Part shown: positions 52,215 through 64,000 of the stretch, piece after piece
Layout of the letters: each line of letters begins with the position of its first letter
How positions within the stretch are numbered: the stretch's first letter is position 1
NCBI GenBank assembly: GCA_034766995.1
Contig: CM068315.1
Span: forward strand, 40,367,318 to 40,431,317
DNA from: Acanthacorydalis orientalis
Taxonomy: Eukaryota; Arthropoda; Insecta; Megaloptera; Corydalidae
DNA length: 64,000 nucleotides
Reading direction: 5' to 3'
Position numbers and translations under genes: made by a program
Notes under the pieces: generated by a model
What the model was told of the DNA's origin: nothing
Database searches by the model: none
The model's input: the letters and a program-made list of their open reading frames with translations, nothing else

Positions 52215-52324
52215 CGCAGAGGTGAGTCTATTAAATTTAAATCATTTTTTTTGGATTTATTTAATGCAATAATTAGTAAAACTTAGTAAAACTCATTTCT
52301 CGCAATACAATTCTGATACTGTTT

Positions 52325-52560
52325 GACAAATTAATTCTTTTTTGACCCTACAAACCACATATTTTTTTCTGATGCACTCAGGAATAATTATTAGTCATTT
52401 GTGTCTGTTGCTTATGATGTGCATTTCGATAGAGATTCAATCATTTTCAAACTATCAAAAAATAAAAAACTAATTTTTCTGTACTTTGTCGCTTAAGGTT
52501 ATTTTTCTTTAGTAACATTTTTTGTTGAGAAAAAAAAGAATTCATTTCTAAAAACAATTA
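52325..52560. mobile_element. F1 element, degenerate
   Basis: Left arm: TTGACCCTACAAACCACATA, TTTTTCTGATGCACTCAGGA, TTATGATGTGCATTTCGATA. Right end: TTTTGTTGAGAAAAAAAAGA then ATTCATTTCTAAAAACAATT. Confidence 0.5.
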
Positions 52561-52839
52561 TTTTTAGTAAGAAAATAGTCAAATTTTAATTATGATATTG
52601 ACTTGTTTTCATTTATAATAAATGTCATGAATTTAAATATAGCAACAACACAATTTATTTCAGAACCGTACGCATACTTTATTTTTAATGTAAGCATTCT
52701 CTGTTTACATTCATTTATCCAATAGATGCCGTCAAGAAATTACTCACCTGTGCAGTTTATCTATTCAAAATTATTAGCAATAATTAATATAGTCAAATGC
52801 AGCAAACATAAAAATAATTTAGCTACAATGAATACATTT

Positions 52840-52885
<46 letters not shown>

Positions 52886-53155
52886 ACTACCATTGCAATT
52901 TTTATAAGATACATTTTTTGTGCTTTGTCTTGCATGCTACTACATGAATATTTTATGATTACAAGTATGAAGTTAAATTTAAAATAAATAATTTTAAATT
53001 CATTTCTGCGTTTTTAAACTTATCAGAGTTCCATTCATTCTAATTGCAACTAATATAAAAAATGCATTCATTTATCAAAGTACAATTCATTCATTCAGTA
53101 TTACATAATTTTTTACAAATAAAAAAAATATTTTAATAAATAAATGTAAAATTAT

Positions 53156-53232
<77 letters not shown>

Positions 53233-53237
53233 TATAA
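53156..53237. repeat. (AT)~40 microsatellite
   Basis: Alternating AT with one GT interruption. Confidence 0.95.
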
Positions 53238-53691
53238 ACATGTTTGATAAATATTATGGATGTCAGTATAATTTAATAATATTTTTTAATTAAAAAATGG
53301 TTTGAAACGGATTGATAAATCTTCTACAAGAAAATAATTTACCTTTTTTGAATGCATGCTATTTCACGTAATGTGTCTGATTTGTTATAGTAAGAAAGTA
53401 ATATATTTTGGTGCTTTTTAGTTTGTTTTGTTTTTATATATTTTTTCGTAGATGAGTGGTATATTTTCGTTTATCAGGATTTTGAAAAAAAGAATGTATA
53501 TTTTATTTATGTTATTTGTATGATATATATTGATGTAATATTTATAAATAAAAGTACAGTGACTATTAAAAAAAACGTGTTTTAATCAATGATGTGCGGA
53601 TGATTTTTTTATATAGATTTATGTTTTCATTTTCAGATTATGTTTTGTATTCAGTTGTAATATTATGGTTTTTTTCCAGACTATTAAATTA

Positions 53692-53698
53692 TACATAT

Positions 53699-53750
<52 letters not shown>

Positions 53751-53769
53751 ATATATATATATATATACA

Positions 53770-53826
<57 letters not shown>

Positions 53827-53830
53827 TGAT
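53692..53830. repeat. (AT)n array with symmetrical interruptions
   Basis: About 140 bases; ACATGTAT and ACATATATGTAT interruptions keep it self-complementary. Confidence 0.95.
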
Positions 53831-54211
53831 ATAGACACAGGTTTTTGTAATCTTGTAAATCAAGAATCGACAACATACTACCTGTACACCAAATATACCC
53901 AATAATGTTTTCTAGTAGCCCAGAAATTATTTTTATTTTGTTTTAGAATCTTTAGGATTTTGTCTGTTTGTGTAGTCGTTGTATAGAATTTTTTAAACTA
54001 CTCTTTCTGTGTTCCTATTTTCTGTAAGCATATTCATAGCTAGATAGCTATATTTCATAGCTAGATTTCTTGGACTGTTATTTTATTTGAATAATGGTAG
54101 ATTATTTTAACAGTCTACTAGTTAAAAAAGAGAATGTACAAATCGAATAAGAAAAAACTTAAAAGCAATTTGTTTCAAGTGTCTATTGAAATGAAGCTAT
54201 TATTTTATAGC

Positions 54212-54216
<5 letters not shown>

Positions 54217-54286
<70 letters not shown>
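54217..54286. repeat. (AT)~35 microsatellite
   Basis: Uninterrupted alternating AT. Confidence 0.95.
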
Positions 54287-54287
<1 letters not shown>

Positions 54288-54754
54288 CATACTAATAAAT
54301 TTTATACATCAACTTTCTGTATACTAAATGTTAATTTTCATTTATGTTTTTCATATATTTAAAGATTTCTAAAACAATAAATTCATTTTTTAATTCTCTA
54401 CAGTTGGTCTCGGGACTGATATTAGTGAATGAACTATTCAGTAGAATCGAAAAATAAAAAAAAAATGGCAACTTCAGTCTTCAATATCTACTTGAGAATG
54501 GCATAAATTCCGAAACTGATAGTGAAGAACAGACAGACAGATGACATATAAAGATGAACACCGCTAGAACAAATTGCTCAGTCATTAAAATATGTTTCTA
54601 TCTATAATTAAAAAGAAAGCAATATTTATTTCGTAAGTAGATTTTTTACAATTGTTAATATTAATTGACATTTATTTTTAGATTTGAAATAAACATTTTT
54701 GAACAAATAAATTAACAAATACATTTATAAAACATTGGATTTTTGTACTGGCTG

Positions 54755-54845
54755 ATTGATTTACAAAAATATATCGATTTGAACTCGAAATATAGACAGT
54801 AGAAAACCAGCGTTCTATCCACTAGGCTGCTAGTTCAACACTCTA
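54755..54845 (-). repeat. tRNA-derived SINE-like segment
   Basis: On the minus strand, TAGCAGCCTAGTGGATAGAA matches an RNA polymerase III A box with its tRNA D-arm context, and GAGTTCAAATC about 35 bases later matches a B box (GGTTCAAATCC). Between them GCTGGTTTTCTAC resembles an anticodon arm, but tRNA stems do not close well, so this is a SINE head or a tRNA pseudogene rather than a working tRNA. Confidence 0.5.
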
Positions 54846-55656
54846 AGTGCGTATGCAAATGTATATAAAGTGTACTATTAAAGATTACTTTTATTTTTTT
54901 TCTATTAGAGACTAGTTCTTATTTTTTCTAGATCTGAATACATTGGCTGTACTGCTTCCGACTTAAATCAAGAACATTTCCTCTAAATGTCATTTTTATA
55001 ATTATAGTTTCATTTAGCAAGTGAACAGCAAGTATTAGGTTATTGATAGTGGTTATAGTGCTGGTTCAGAAAAAATCAGGATATATTATCAATGTATAAT
55101 AATAGTATATAAATTTCTTTTCAATCGATCGTAACAAATTATTTATCCGAGACACATAGTGACAAAAATTATTAAAAATGTCCTTTTGAATAGTGCAATA
55201 TATTTCTTAATAATTAACAAACGAAAGTGGTACAGAAACCAAAGATGGACGATTCATTCAAAACTGGGATAACAAAGTAAGTGACAGATAATTTTAACAA
55301 AATTTGTACTGTAAGTTCATGTTTGTTATTTGTTTTTAAATGCATATGACTTTCAGATTATGTGCCCATGTTTCTCATTGTCCCTTTTAAATATGACTCC
55401 GATTTGTTGTACACAAATTTCGAATATTCTTCGTCAATTGTTTTGATGATTATTAAATATAAAATTGATATAAAAATATATAATTCTTTTACAATATGGT
55501 GTTCTGTTTACACAAAGGAAGCATTTTTGAATTAACATGTACATGCACTTTAATTATTTAAATATTTTTATCCTAAAAACAATAATTCTAACAAAAATAA
55601 CTACAGTCTAATATTTGTATAAAATGATTTTTTTTATTTTAATTCGATTCGTGAGG

Positions 55657-55718
<62 letters not shown>
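55657..55718. repeat. (AT)~31 microsatellite
   Basis: Uninterrupted alternating AT. Confidence 0.95.
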
Positions 55719-55722
<4 letters not shown>

Positions 55723-55992
55723 ATACTTCGCATATACTACTTTCTTATATTTGATTCTTGTTTTATCAAAGAATAATTTATCAAATTTGATATGTTATAT
55801 AACTTTTTATAAAGAAATATATAAAATATTTAGTTGAATAATATTTGTTCAGTGATTACATATAACCTTATAATAAGTATCACATGTTCAAATTTATCTA
55901 TCAGGAATAAAATCAAGAAAAAATGAAATATCAATTTATTTTACAATTATGTTGTAAATAAAAATACAACAATTGTTTCAAAACGTTTTGAA

Positions 55993-56042
55993 GATCAATT
56001 AAACAATGCTTAATTTATAAACCAAGCATTGTTTAATTGATC
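55993..56042. repeat. Perfect 19-bp inverted repeat with 12-base loop
   Basis: GATCAATTAAACAATGCTT (55993-56011) and AAGCATTGTTTAATTGATC (56024-56042) are exact reverse complements around AATTTATAAACC. Pairing stops abruptly on the outside. It is shorter and more perfect than a usual animal microRNA precursor stem. Confidence 0.9.
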
Positions 56043-56267
56043 GTGCTTATCTACTTATTATCCTGAATGATACGTCGCACATATTTTTTGTTCAGTTTCA
56101 GACAATGACTTTCGTTACAATCGCAAATTTTCTTGTTGGTGTCTTTGTTTTTAAGCTATAGAACATTATGTCAAGTCCATTAAAATATCTGTGATTAAAT
56201 TACTAATTTAAATGAATTATTAATTAATTGTATAGTTATTTATAACAATAAGAATGTTTCTTATTAA

Positions 56268-56483
56268 CCTGTTAGATGTGTATGACGAGTACACTTGTCA
56301 TGACAATGAATTTAAACAATAAAATTATTAATTTTTCAAAAAAATCAAATTCTATTTCGTTACAATTTAATTAAATTTTACAGCAGTTGCATATAATCTG
56401 TTTGACGAGTATAGTCGTCTTCTCTTTATTTTGAGACACAATTTAGGCACACACTTTTAAAATATGGCGACACAGCTAACAAG
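56268..56483. mobile_element. piggyBac-type MITE with TTAA duplications
   Basis: TTAA flanks both ends (56264-56267 and 56484-56487). Terminal repeats are CCTGTTAGATGTGTATGAC at the left and the complement of CGACACAGCTAACAAG at the right. Inner palindromes GACGAGTACACTTGTC (56284-56299) and GACGAGTATAGTCGTC (56404-56419) lie near each end, an arrangement seen in insect piggyBac-like elements. 216 bases and no coding capacity, so it depends on a transposase from elsewhere. Confidence 0.72.
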
Positions 56484-56934
56484 TTAAACAGTCCTTTCTT
56501 GTCAATCTTATCACGCATTGATTAAGTCATTTATGTACATATTACCCTCACACCCTTAGAGTTTTTATTGAATGTGTAATATGTGTTTATTTATATCATT
56601 AGAACTTAATTTCAAATGTGTTTTAATTAATTCTCGGCCAATGGAAGACTTCAAATCTTTACATTTTTACTGGATTATTGATTATAACGCAATGACAAAT
56701 ATTTATTTATGAAAACACACCATGATTTAAATCACACAATTTATACAGTAATGTACTGAAATCTCAGAAATTAAAAAAGTAATATTTGGTTTTCTGTAAA
56801 TTCATACATGATTACAATCATTTAATCATTATTGAGAAAATTTATCAATAAAAACCTGTTTCCGAAAAAATATGTTTCGTATGTATATAGGATACAAATG
56901 ATTATTTTCAACATAAATTCTGTCAAGTCGCACA

Positions 56935-56938
<4 letters not shown>

Positions 56939-56989
<51 letters not shown>

Positions 56990-57080
56990 AAAAGAGAGAT
57001 AGAGATCAAACGTATGTTCTAATAATGTTTTATATGTGTATATATGAAGAGAGAGAGAGACATCAAACGTATGTTTCAAT
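56939..57080. repeat. (AT)n followed by a 57-base tandem duplication
   Basis: About 50 bases of AT, then AGATCAAACGTATGTTCTAA (near 57002) and again ACATCAAACGTATGTTTCAA (near 57060), each preceded by a GA-rich run and followed by TAATGTTTTA or CAATAATGTTTTA. Confidence 0.88.
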
Positions 57081-57144
57081 AATGTTTTAAAGAGAAAAAA
57101 ACTAATGTGAATTCCAATTTATTTCTCTGATCAATAATATCGTG

Positions 57145-57145
<1 letters not shown>

Positions 57146-57219
<74 letters not shown>

Positions 57220-57222
57220 ATA
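57146..57222. repeat. (TA)n-(TG)n microsatellite
   Basis: About 58 bases of TA followed by (TG)8. Confidence 0.95.
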
Positions 57223-57838
57223 AATATAATTCAGTGTTTATATTTAATGCTATAGATGTCAAATAGGGTTTATATCATATTTCATTTTTTTTCACTATGC
57301 AGTTCATTTTGTATAGTAATTTATATTTGTCAATTTATTTAATCTTACTAAAAAAATATTTTCATAAGATATCTATATGATATTATGAACATAATTTATC
57401 ATTTTTTCTATCAAAATTTTATAATAAGCATTCATGAAACCATTTTGAGAGTTACACACAAGTATGTAAAAAAGGAGAATGTACCTAAATTGTATATGTG
57501 TTAATATATACAAATACTACTGATTTCTTTTAATATTTATATACCTAAAACCGTAATATTTATTCATATAAGTAATATCTTTTTATGTAAATAAGGGCAA
57601 TTTGCGAATTATTTTGCAAAATGTTTCAAAAATATTGGTAACGATTTGTCCAATAAAAAGTCTAAAGTTATAACTTTTTTAAATTTTAATGTTTTTTTAA
57701 TAGAGTGAAAAAATTATGTAAACAAATTTATATGGTCGTTGATTAGATAATAAAAATACATGAAAATTGTAAACAAAATTGTATGTTTTGTTGCATATAC
57801 GAGAAGTTATTTTATTATTATTATATATGTGTATATAT

Positions 57839-57874
<36 letters not shown>

Positions 57875-58059
57875 TTTTTTATTTACACCTCAGTTATTTT
57901 GTAATACTATAAGAACAAAATAAAAATATTACAAGTAAATGTTATATAATTGTACATTAAACATTATGTTACTCTTCTATACAAATAAATCCAACAAATT
58001 AATTATTAAAAACTTTTTATACCTGTGGCACATTCTATTAAATTAAGTATCAACAGTAG

Positions 58060-58136
<77 letters not shown>

Positions 58137-60946
58137 CGACCGTTTTCCTCTAAGGTATAACCATTATCAGAAAATATACAATACAAAAAGAAATTTTAAA
58201 AAGATTATAATTTGATTTCTCTATAAATAATAAGCATACATGTGTTCTTTCAGAAACTTAAATACTCTTATTAATTATATTCAATATCTTGTGAGTTTCG
58301 ATTATATATGTATATATATATATATACAACTTACAAATTTGTATTACAAAAAAGTGTTCATCTCAGTATAAAAAAACGAATAAGAAGATAATTTATAAAT
58401 AATGAAAATTCTTATATAGTAGAATGAAATTGATTATTATTATAGATTATTTTTCATTATTTCGTTAAAGTTTTGCTTCACTTTCTCTTAACAGTCCCTT
58501 TATGAAATGATACATTAATCATTTTTAATAAAACTATGTATTAAATATGTATTTCTTAAAAAACTCTTATCTTTAACTCCCTTATTAGAAATATTTAGTT
58601 ATGAATTGTATTTATCTATTAAAGCAAAAAAAGAAACAGATTTTTTTCTTTTTTAAAAAAATTGAATGGATGAAATATTTTTTTTATTTTATTATTAGGT
58701 CAATCATTAATATAAAACAAATACAATAAAAAATGATCTGTGCATTCAATTTTGTTCAGAAAAAGTAATATGTAATTATTTGTTTACAGCAGATGTAAAA
58801 AATGGTAATTATTTTAGCAATTTAAAAATAAATATGTATTATAGTAAATATATAGCATTTTATACATAATGCTGTAATAGCAATGAAAAACTATTAAACT
58901 TGAAAAAGATAAGGTTTTTTAAAAATTTTAGTATATAAACCACAATAACTTTAAGTGTGTATATATATATATAATAATCATAAAAATAAAACGATTTGTA
59001 AATACTTACGTAAATTTATTGTAAAACTTTAAAAGAAACATACATTTTTATTCGTTTATTATTTTCGATGTTATAACTATTTATACTTCAAATGAAAAAT
59101 GGATTTAATATATAATTTCAAAAATGTATTTTTTTAAGAATTTGTACATAAAAAATTTTGTAAATATTTTTATCAATAAATAATTAACACTCAAAAATGC
59201 TTATTTTTCTTTTCCTCATAACTATTGTCTTGAAATATTTTTAAACTTATTAACCTCTTAAATGGTCCAGGAGTGTCATTTAACTACTTAATCATTTAAT
59301 GGTGTTCAAACCCCAACTGGGGCGTGATATTTGATTATTCTGTGATTTATTCATCATTTCTAAACAATGCTTATATAGTTTTTTTAACTGTTAGACAATT
59401 TATTCCAATAATTTGTCTGTCTTAGCCACAACTATTTTCATAAGATATTTATGTTGTATTATAAATAGTTTTCCCTTTTTTTATTGAAATTTTAAAACAA
59501 ATTGCCATTTAAGGGTCTTAACAACCTTTCAGTGTTCTTCAAATTAATTATTGCTAGTATCATTTCCTATCGGCATAAATCTACACCTGCAATTTAAATT
59601 AGATAAAGTAGAAGTCTATATTTTGTATATTTAAAGGTTGATTTATTTGGTTTCATACCTAATGTATGTTTTTAGATGTAGAATTTATTTTCAATAAATA
59701 AAATTGATTAAAAATTGAAAGCGTTTTTATTTATTTTAGTTAATACGTATTTTGTATTTCTAGTATGTTCTATATTACAGGTTTCTGTTTAATGGATCTT
59801 GATTCGTGATACACTTACCATCTGTTATCGATTGTACAAACATTCTTTGTAGAATTTTGTTGAACATTTATAAAACTATTACAATAAATAAATATCCATA
59901 GCACTAATTATGATTTTTATTTTATACGAATAATATCTATATTCTTATTTGTTTCTAATATACAACAATTTTGAGATATTTGGACCTATTAATTGGGACA
60001 ATATTTTTAAAGCGTTAAAAATAAACAAGTAGATGAACATTTCTATTTATCTACAATTTTAATTTTTTTTTGTTTTACATAAACATAGAACTAACTTCTG
60101 AGAAAAAGTATATATATATTTATAATATATATTTTAAGAATTAAAAAGTCACTAATTCAGGGAAAAAAATAATTGATTTATTTTACTTTTCTGTATATTT
60201 TTAATATAAGGAAACGTAAAATAAAAGACAAATTCAAATAAAAAAATTAACAGTATCATTAGTTGTGTAGTGTATGTTTCTATTACAATTTATTGTACAA
60301 TTTTATAATTAAAACAATTATCCTTTATATCGAATTACTGAACACATCATTCAGATTGCAAAGGAAAAGAATTAAATTAAATTTATATATATATATATAT
60401 ATATATATAAATGTACTGGATACCTCAAATTATGAATCAGTCAAATTACTTAAATATTGACTTGGCCAATACAATTTCAATGTCTTATTTTGTTGTATAA
60501 AAGAACTTTACTGTATTAAATAGCTGAAGAAATATGCATGGAATACACTTAGAAATCAAGTTACATCAAGCAAATGAACTAGTTGCAGCAGAAGACGTGA
60601 AGGAAAAGAAATAAACCTGTTGGCTTATTTACGGGAAAAACACGTGCGTCAACAAAACCTCTCTGTTTCTTAGAAAGTAACGTATATAATGTACACCTTT
60701 CCTGATTTAAAATGTATGATTTAAACAAATATTATAAAATGTTCTTATAGAAGACGAATGTAATAAGAATGTTTTTAATTTATTCTCCTAGTATTAAAAA
60801 TATATACTTTTTACTAAGAATAATATAATCAATTGTAAATAATAATATGTTGTGCTGTTTCTCTTTATGTAGGAATATCAACATATGGAGATGTGAAGTA
60901 CTAGATTAAATTATTAAAGGATTTACTTATATACATAAACAAAATA

Positions 60947-60984
<38 letters not shown>

Positions 60985-61615
60985 TTAGATTTTAGTTCAT
61001 ACATATTTATATAAAAATATTTATTTTTATAAATCATTTTACGGAATTAAAAGACAAAATTGATTCCCTATAAAAAAATGTATTCTTTGCCTAACTGGTC
61101 GATAAACTCTGTATTAGAATTGACAAACGATAAATATCATATGCTTGTTTAAATGCAAAGAGTTTATCATATATGTTAGTATTCTTAATATTTTAATTAT
61201 CCTTGTGTGAATTAAAACATAAATTGTATCTATATATTGAATAAAGTGGTGAATAGTTTTAAATTATATCTAGCTATGGACGCATGTTTCACAAAATAAT
61301 TACTTTGTTTTTAGTTACAATTGTGTTCCTTTCTGATATAACTTACTTGTCGTTACAGTATGTACTAACATTTAAATATAAAAAAATAATATATCTACAT
61401 GTTTGAGCTGTCATTGATATAACGAGTAACGATTATATAGAGGAAATATAATAGCTCTCATACTTGTTATAACAGAGTTCTACTGTATACATATTTTTTT
61501 CTAACAGAATAATTTTAACAATTAATATCTTTTTTAAAATTAAAAGTATACAGAAACTTTTTTTTCGAAAATAAAATATTAGATTAAATTATTAATTTAT
61601 AATTTATTCTCTCTT

Positions 61616-61648
<33 letters not shown>

Positions 61649-62165
61649 TGTTATTATAAACTATTATTTATTTTATATTTGAAAATGACAATAATAATTT
61701 CATTGATTTCAAAAAGGTCTGTCATCTCAAACTCGCAAAATTTATAGGAAATAATACATGTAAACAAATAATATACACATTAAAAGTAATATTCGTTCGG
61801 GAAGAATTCTAATATTGAAATTAAAAATATGAATAATTCATTCTGATGCAATTATAATTTTTTTTTATTTTTTGTTTAAATAATAATTATTTAATTCATT
61901 CATAGTGTCAAACAAATTTTAATTAAAACTTGTACAAACGACTGCGTATTACACGTTTATAATTTAAATTTAAATAATATAAGATTTTAAATTCATTTAA
62001 GTATAAAAAAAATTTCAAACGATTACATTCTTCTAACATAATTACATAAATAATTGTTGATAATGTTTAATTAATCTAAATAATAATGGTTAATTTCATA
62101 AAATAATTTTACTATTGCGCGTTACACATAAAAGATATGCTAGAATGAAAAAAAACCTAATTCGA

Positions 62166-62168
<3 letters not shown>
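57223..62168. other. Gene-poor downstream stretch
   Basis: No supportable exon. 59255-59330 contains GGTGTTCAAACCCCAACTGG, which resembles a polymerase III B box, without a convincing A box. 60540-60680 is less AT-rich and has no recognised content. The remainder is AT-rich DNA with short microsatellites (60948-60980, 61608-61650). Confidence 0.45.
58063..58134. repeat. (TA)n-(GA)n microsatellite
   Basis: About 52 bases of TA followed by (GA)11. Confidence 0.95.
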
Positions 62169-62200
<32 letters not shown>

Positions 62201-62349
62201 CAGTGGCGTAGCCAAGGGAAGTATTTAGATGTTTATACACACACCAATAAAAGAAATCTTGAAAGTATGTGAATCAAAAGGATTGTTGATAGGGGGGTGA
62301 CATAAAAAAAATCTAATTGAGATTGATCGTGGTTTCAATAACGTATATC

Positions 62350-62932
62350 TTATCTTGGTAGCAAAATAATTACGGTTTTTGTTTTCTGAATTCTAACCTT
62401 AATTTTTTTCAATGGTAATTTCATTGTGTTAATTTGATATCCTTTTAAAGTGCATTTTTCAGTCTGTATTTAGATTACATCGACTTTGGTTTCATTATTA
62501 ATTTTGCTTCGAATTAGACTATTAAATTAAAGATGGAAAAAAGAAAATAAGAGCAATTTTTTGTATATATTCTAAACGGATGGTAAAGCAGCACAAATTT
62601 CTCGTTAACTAAACGATGCTTTTGGTGTGGGTTTTGTTAAAGAACGTACGATGCAATGGTGGTATCTAAATGTTGGTAAATGGTGATTCCTTTGTTGGAG
62701 ACAAGAGTCTTGAAAATGAAGAAGGTCGCGGGTGTCCTCCTTCAGTTCATAATGACCAACTGAAGGTTTTAGTTGAATGAGAACCACGCACAACAATTCT
62801 AGAGCTTGTACAAAAGTTAGCTGTTAGTCATCTAGCAGTCTCGACCACTTAAAACAGCTAGGAAAATTAAAAAATAGAAAAATGTATATAAATCTTAAAG
62901 GTCATAAACCGCAATTTTTTCTACCAACCTAA
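62350..62932 (+). mobile_element. Internally deleted mariner, mellifera-type ends
   Basis: Left terminus TTATCTTGGTAGCAAAATAA continuing TTACGGTTT; right terminus, read inward, TTAGGTTGGTAGAAAAAATT continuing GCGGTTT. These are inverted repeats and match the TTGGGTTGGCAAC..ATTGCGG pattern of mellifera-subfamily mariners. TA follows the right end (62933-62934); the left duplication has mutated. Length is 583 bases against about 1.3 kb for a full element, so the catalytic half is deleted. Confidence 0.7.
62533..62875 (+). pseudogene. Mariner transposase remnant, N-terminal DNA-binding half
   Basis: Starts ATG GAA AAA AGA (MEKRK) and then, with stops and one frameshift, reads KAAQISR, NDAFGVGFVKERTMQWW, GDKSLENEEGRGCPPSVHND, QLKVLVE, PRTTILELVQKLAVSHLAVS. 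This aligns with the two helix-turn-helix motifs and the DESLEDEEGRGRPS linker of mariner transposases. The DDD catalytic region is missing, because the 3' terminal repeat follows directly. Non-functional. Confidence 0.78.
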
Positions 62933-63041
62933 TATAATAATGTGTATGTATTTACAATTTTTGTTGTAAATAAAGTATTATCAAACTTTTAAACTTGGTT
63001 AAAATAGCACACTCTCCTCCAAAAATCCTGTCAACGCTACT

Positions 63042-63056
63042 AATATATTCTGCATG

Positions 63057-63090
<34 letters not shown>

Positions 63091-63577
63091 TACATTAACT
63101 AACTAACCAGTGCCAAAATAATTCAGCTAAATTTCAAACGATTACTGAATCCTTAAATAACTAATTCACTTTATCAAATAATTAATTGTAAAATTTTTAC
63201 AATTCCGTCAAAATCTGTTCCTTCGTTAAAACAAATAACATGTTTACTATTATAAGAATTTCTATTTAATTCTCATCAAAACAATCAATAAAAATATTCA
63301 ATTTTTGAATAAATTTAAAAATAACCAATGTAGTGTAATATTAAAAGGTGTAACAAAAAAGTATGAATATATATATATATTTCAATTTATGATTAAATAC
63401 TTTAATATTAATGTCGTTTTCTTCAAATAATTGATTATAATTTTATTTGTTCTGCAGTTCATGTTTTTAAAAAATGATTTTTTTTCTATGTTTTTATACT
63501 AATTGGTTTAATTCTTGTCAAAACGGCAAAAACATTCAATTTTATAAAAATAACCACAATAATATATTTTTCAAAAG

Positions 63578-63626
<49 letters not shown>

Positions 63627-64000
63627 ATGTGTACAACCATAGGCATTAATTATGATATATTACAAATACAGTATTAAAATCAATACGAAAATTAATCGAA
63701 ATTCTAAATTTGCAAATCTATTATATTTAACCGTTATATATCATTAAATTGATAATTAATACAAGTTAATTTTAAACACAATTCTATTTTACCTGTAAAC
63801 ATTTTAGATAATAAATAATTTCGAAGTTAATAATACGACAGTCATCAAATAATTAATACACACCAATAAACAATACAAATATTAAAAAAAAAACAAGCAA
63901 CTTGCAATTTACATTTATGATTTTCATAAACGAATTCTTTTTCTCTCTGCACACTACAAAAAAATCAATAATGATTTTGAACATTTTTGATCAGAAAAAT
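63042..64000. other. Right-edge stretch
   Basis: AT-rich with (TA)n at 63056-63085 and 63580-63625. From about 63918 to the window end an F1 arm begins (CATAAACGAATTCTTTTTCT, CTGCACACTACAAAAAAATC, GAACATTTTTGATCAGAAAA) and is cut by the edge. No gene seen. Confidence 0.5.

Larger units (their letters stand above)
44420..52320. other. Gene-poor downstream stretch
   Basis: No supportable exon on either strand. A less AT-rich unique patch at about 46560-46860 has an unrecognised 78-codon minus-strand open frame. The remainder is AT-rich sequence with microsatellites and one short F1 copy. It could in part be an extended 3' UTR of the KLF gene, but nothing in the sequence shows it. Confidence 0.45.
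52561..56260. other. Gene-poor downstream stretch
   Basis: No supportable exon. Contains several (AT)n arrays, an F2-like fragment at about 54480-54560, the SINE-like segment (54755-54845) and the perfect hairpin (55993-56042). The remainder is plain AT-rich DNA. Confidence 0.45.
62201..63041. mobile_element. Inverted-repeat element with CAGTGGCGTAGCCA end, carrying a nested mariner
   Basis: The left end CAGTGGCGTAGCCAAGG and the right end read inward on the other strand (AGTAGCGTTGACAGG) match at most positions. Both ends abut (TA)n tracts. Without the mariner inside, about 255 bases remain, non-coding. Ends of this wording are common among non-autonomous DNA elements; the superfamily and target duplication are not determined. 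Confidence 0.5.

Noticed and set aside
59255..59330. B-box-like GGTGTTCAAACCCCAACTGG as a tRNA gene
   Set aside because: No matching A box at the right distance and no closing acceptor or anticodon stems.

Overview
The window is eukaryotic DNA that is very AT-rich (roughly a quarter G+C by eye), with spliceosomal introns, long (AT)n, (TG)n and (GA)n arrays, and many decayed DNA transposons. The mariner relics, the piggyBac-type and pogo-type MITEs, the intron structure and the type of zinc-finger gene together suggest an arthropod, most likely an insect. I cannot name the species. There is one protein-coding gene I can support, and nothing bacterial or CRISPR-like.

The gene is on the + strand and encodes the C-terminal part of a Krüppel-like factor (KLF). 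Three phase-compatible coding blocks are visible: 21268-21361 (probable), 23350-23627 (linker plus zinc finger 1) and 43954-44126 (zinc fingers 2 and 3, then stop). Spliced together they give 180 codons that end exactly at the last zinc-binding histidine. Intron 1 is about 2.0 kb. Intron 2 is about 20.3 kb and splits the linker between fingers 1 and 2. Finger wording is closest to the KLF3/8/12 subgroup. The N-terminal exons and start codon are not recognisable and may lie upstream of the window. A short 3' UTR with an AATAAA follows.

Layout: 1-21267 is gene-poor upstream sequence or upstream intron, with a 0.47-kb foldback, a solo LTR with a 5-bp target duplication (15423-15840), several copies of a long-inverted-repeat element (called family F1 here) and a second hairpin family (F2). 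21268-23627 holds the first two coding blocks. 23628-43953 is the large intron, with an internally deleted mariner (28086-28589), a pogo-type MITE nested in an F1 copy (33687-33977), a CpG-rich island (about 39640-40090) and a mariner relic (about 41770-42075). 44267-64000 lacks recognisable genes. It holds a piggyBac-type MITE with TTAA duplications (56268-56483), a perfect 19-bp hairpin, a tRNA-derived SINE-like segment, and a second internally deleted mariner (62350-62932) sitting inside another inverted-repeat element.

The most interesting material is the transposon record: F1, which I do not recognise as a named family; two nested insertions that give relative ages; and two mariners whose terminal repeats and transposase ends survive. 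On the gene side, the CpG-rich island inside the large intron is the best candidate for a regulatory element or alternative promoter.
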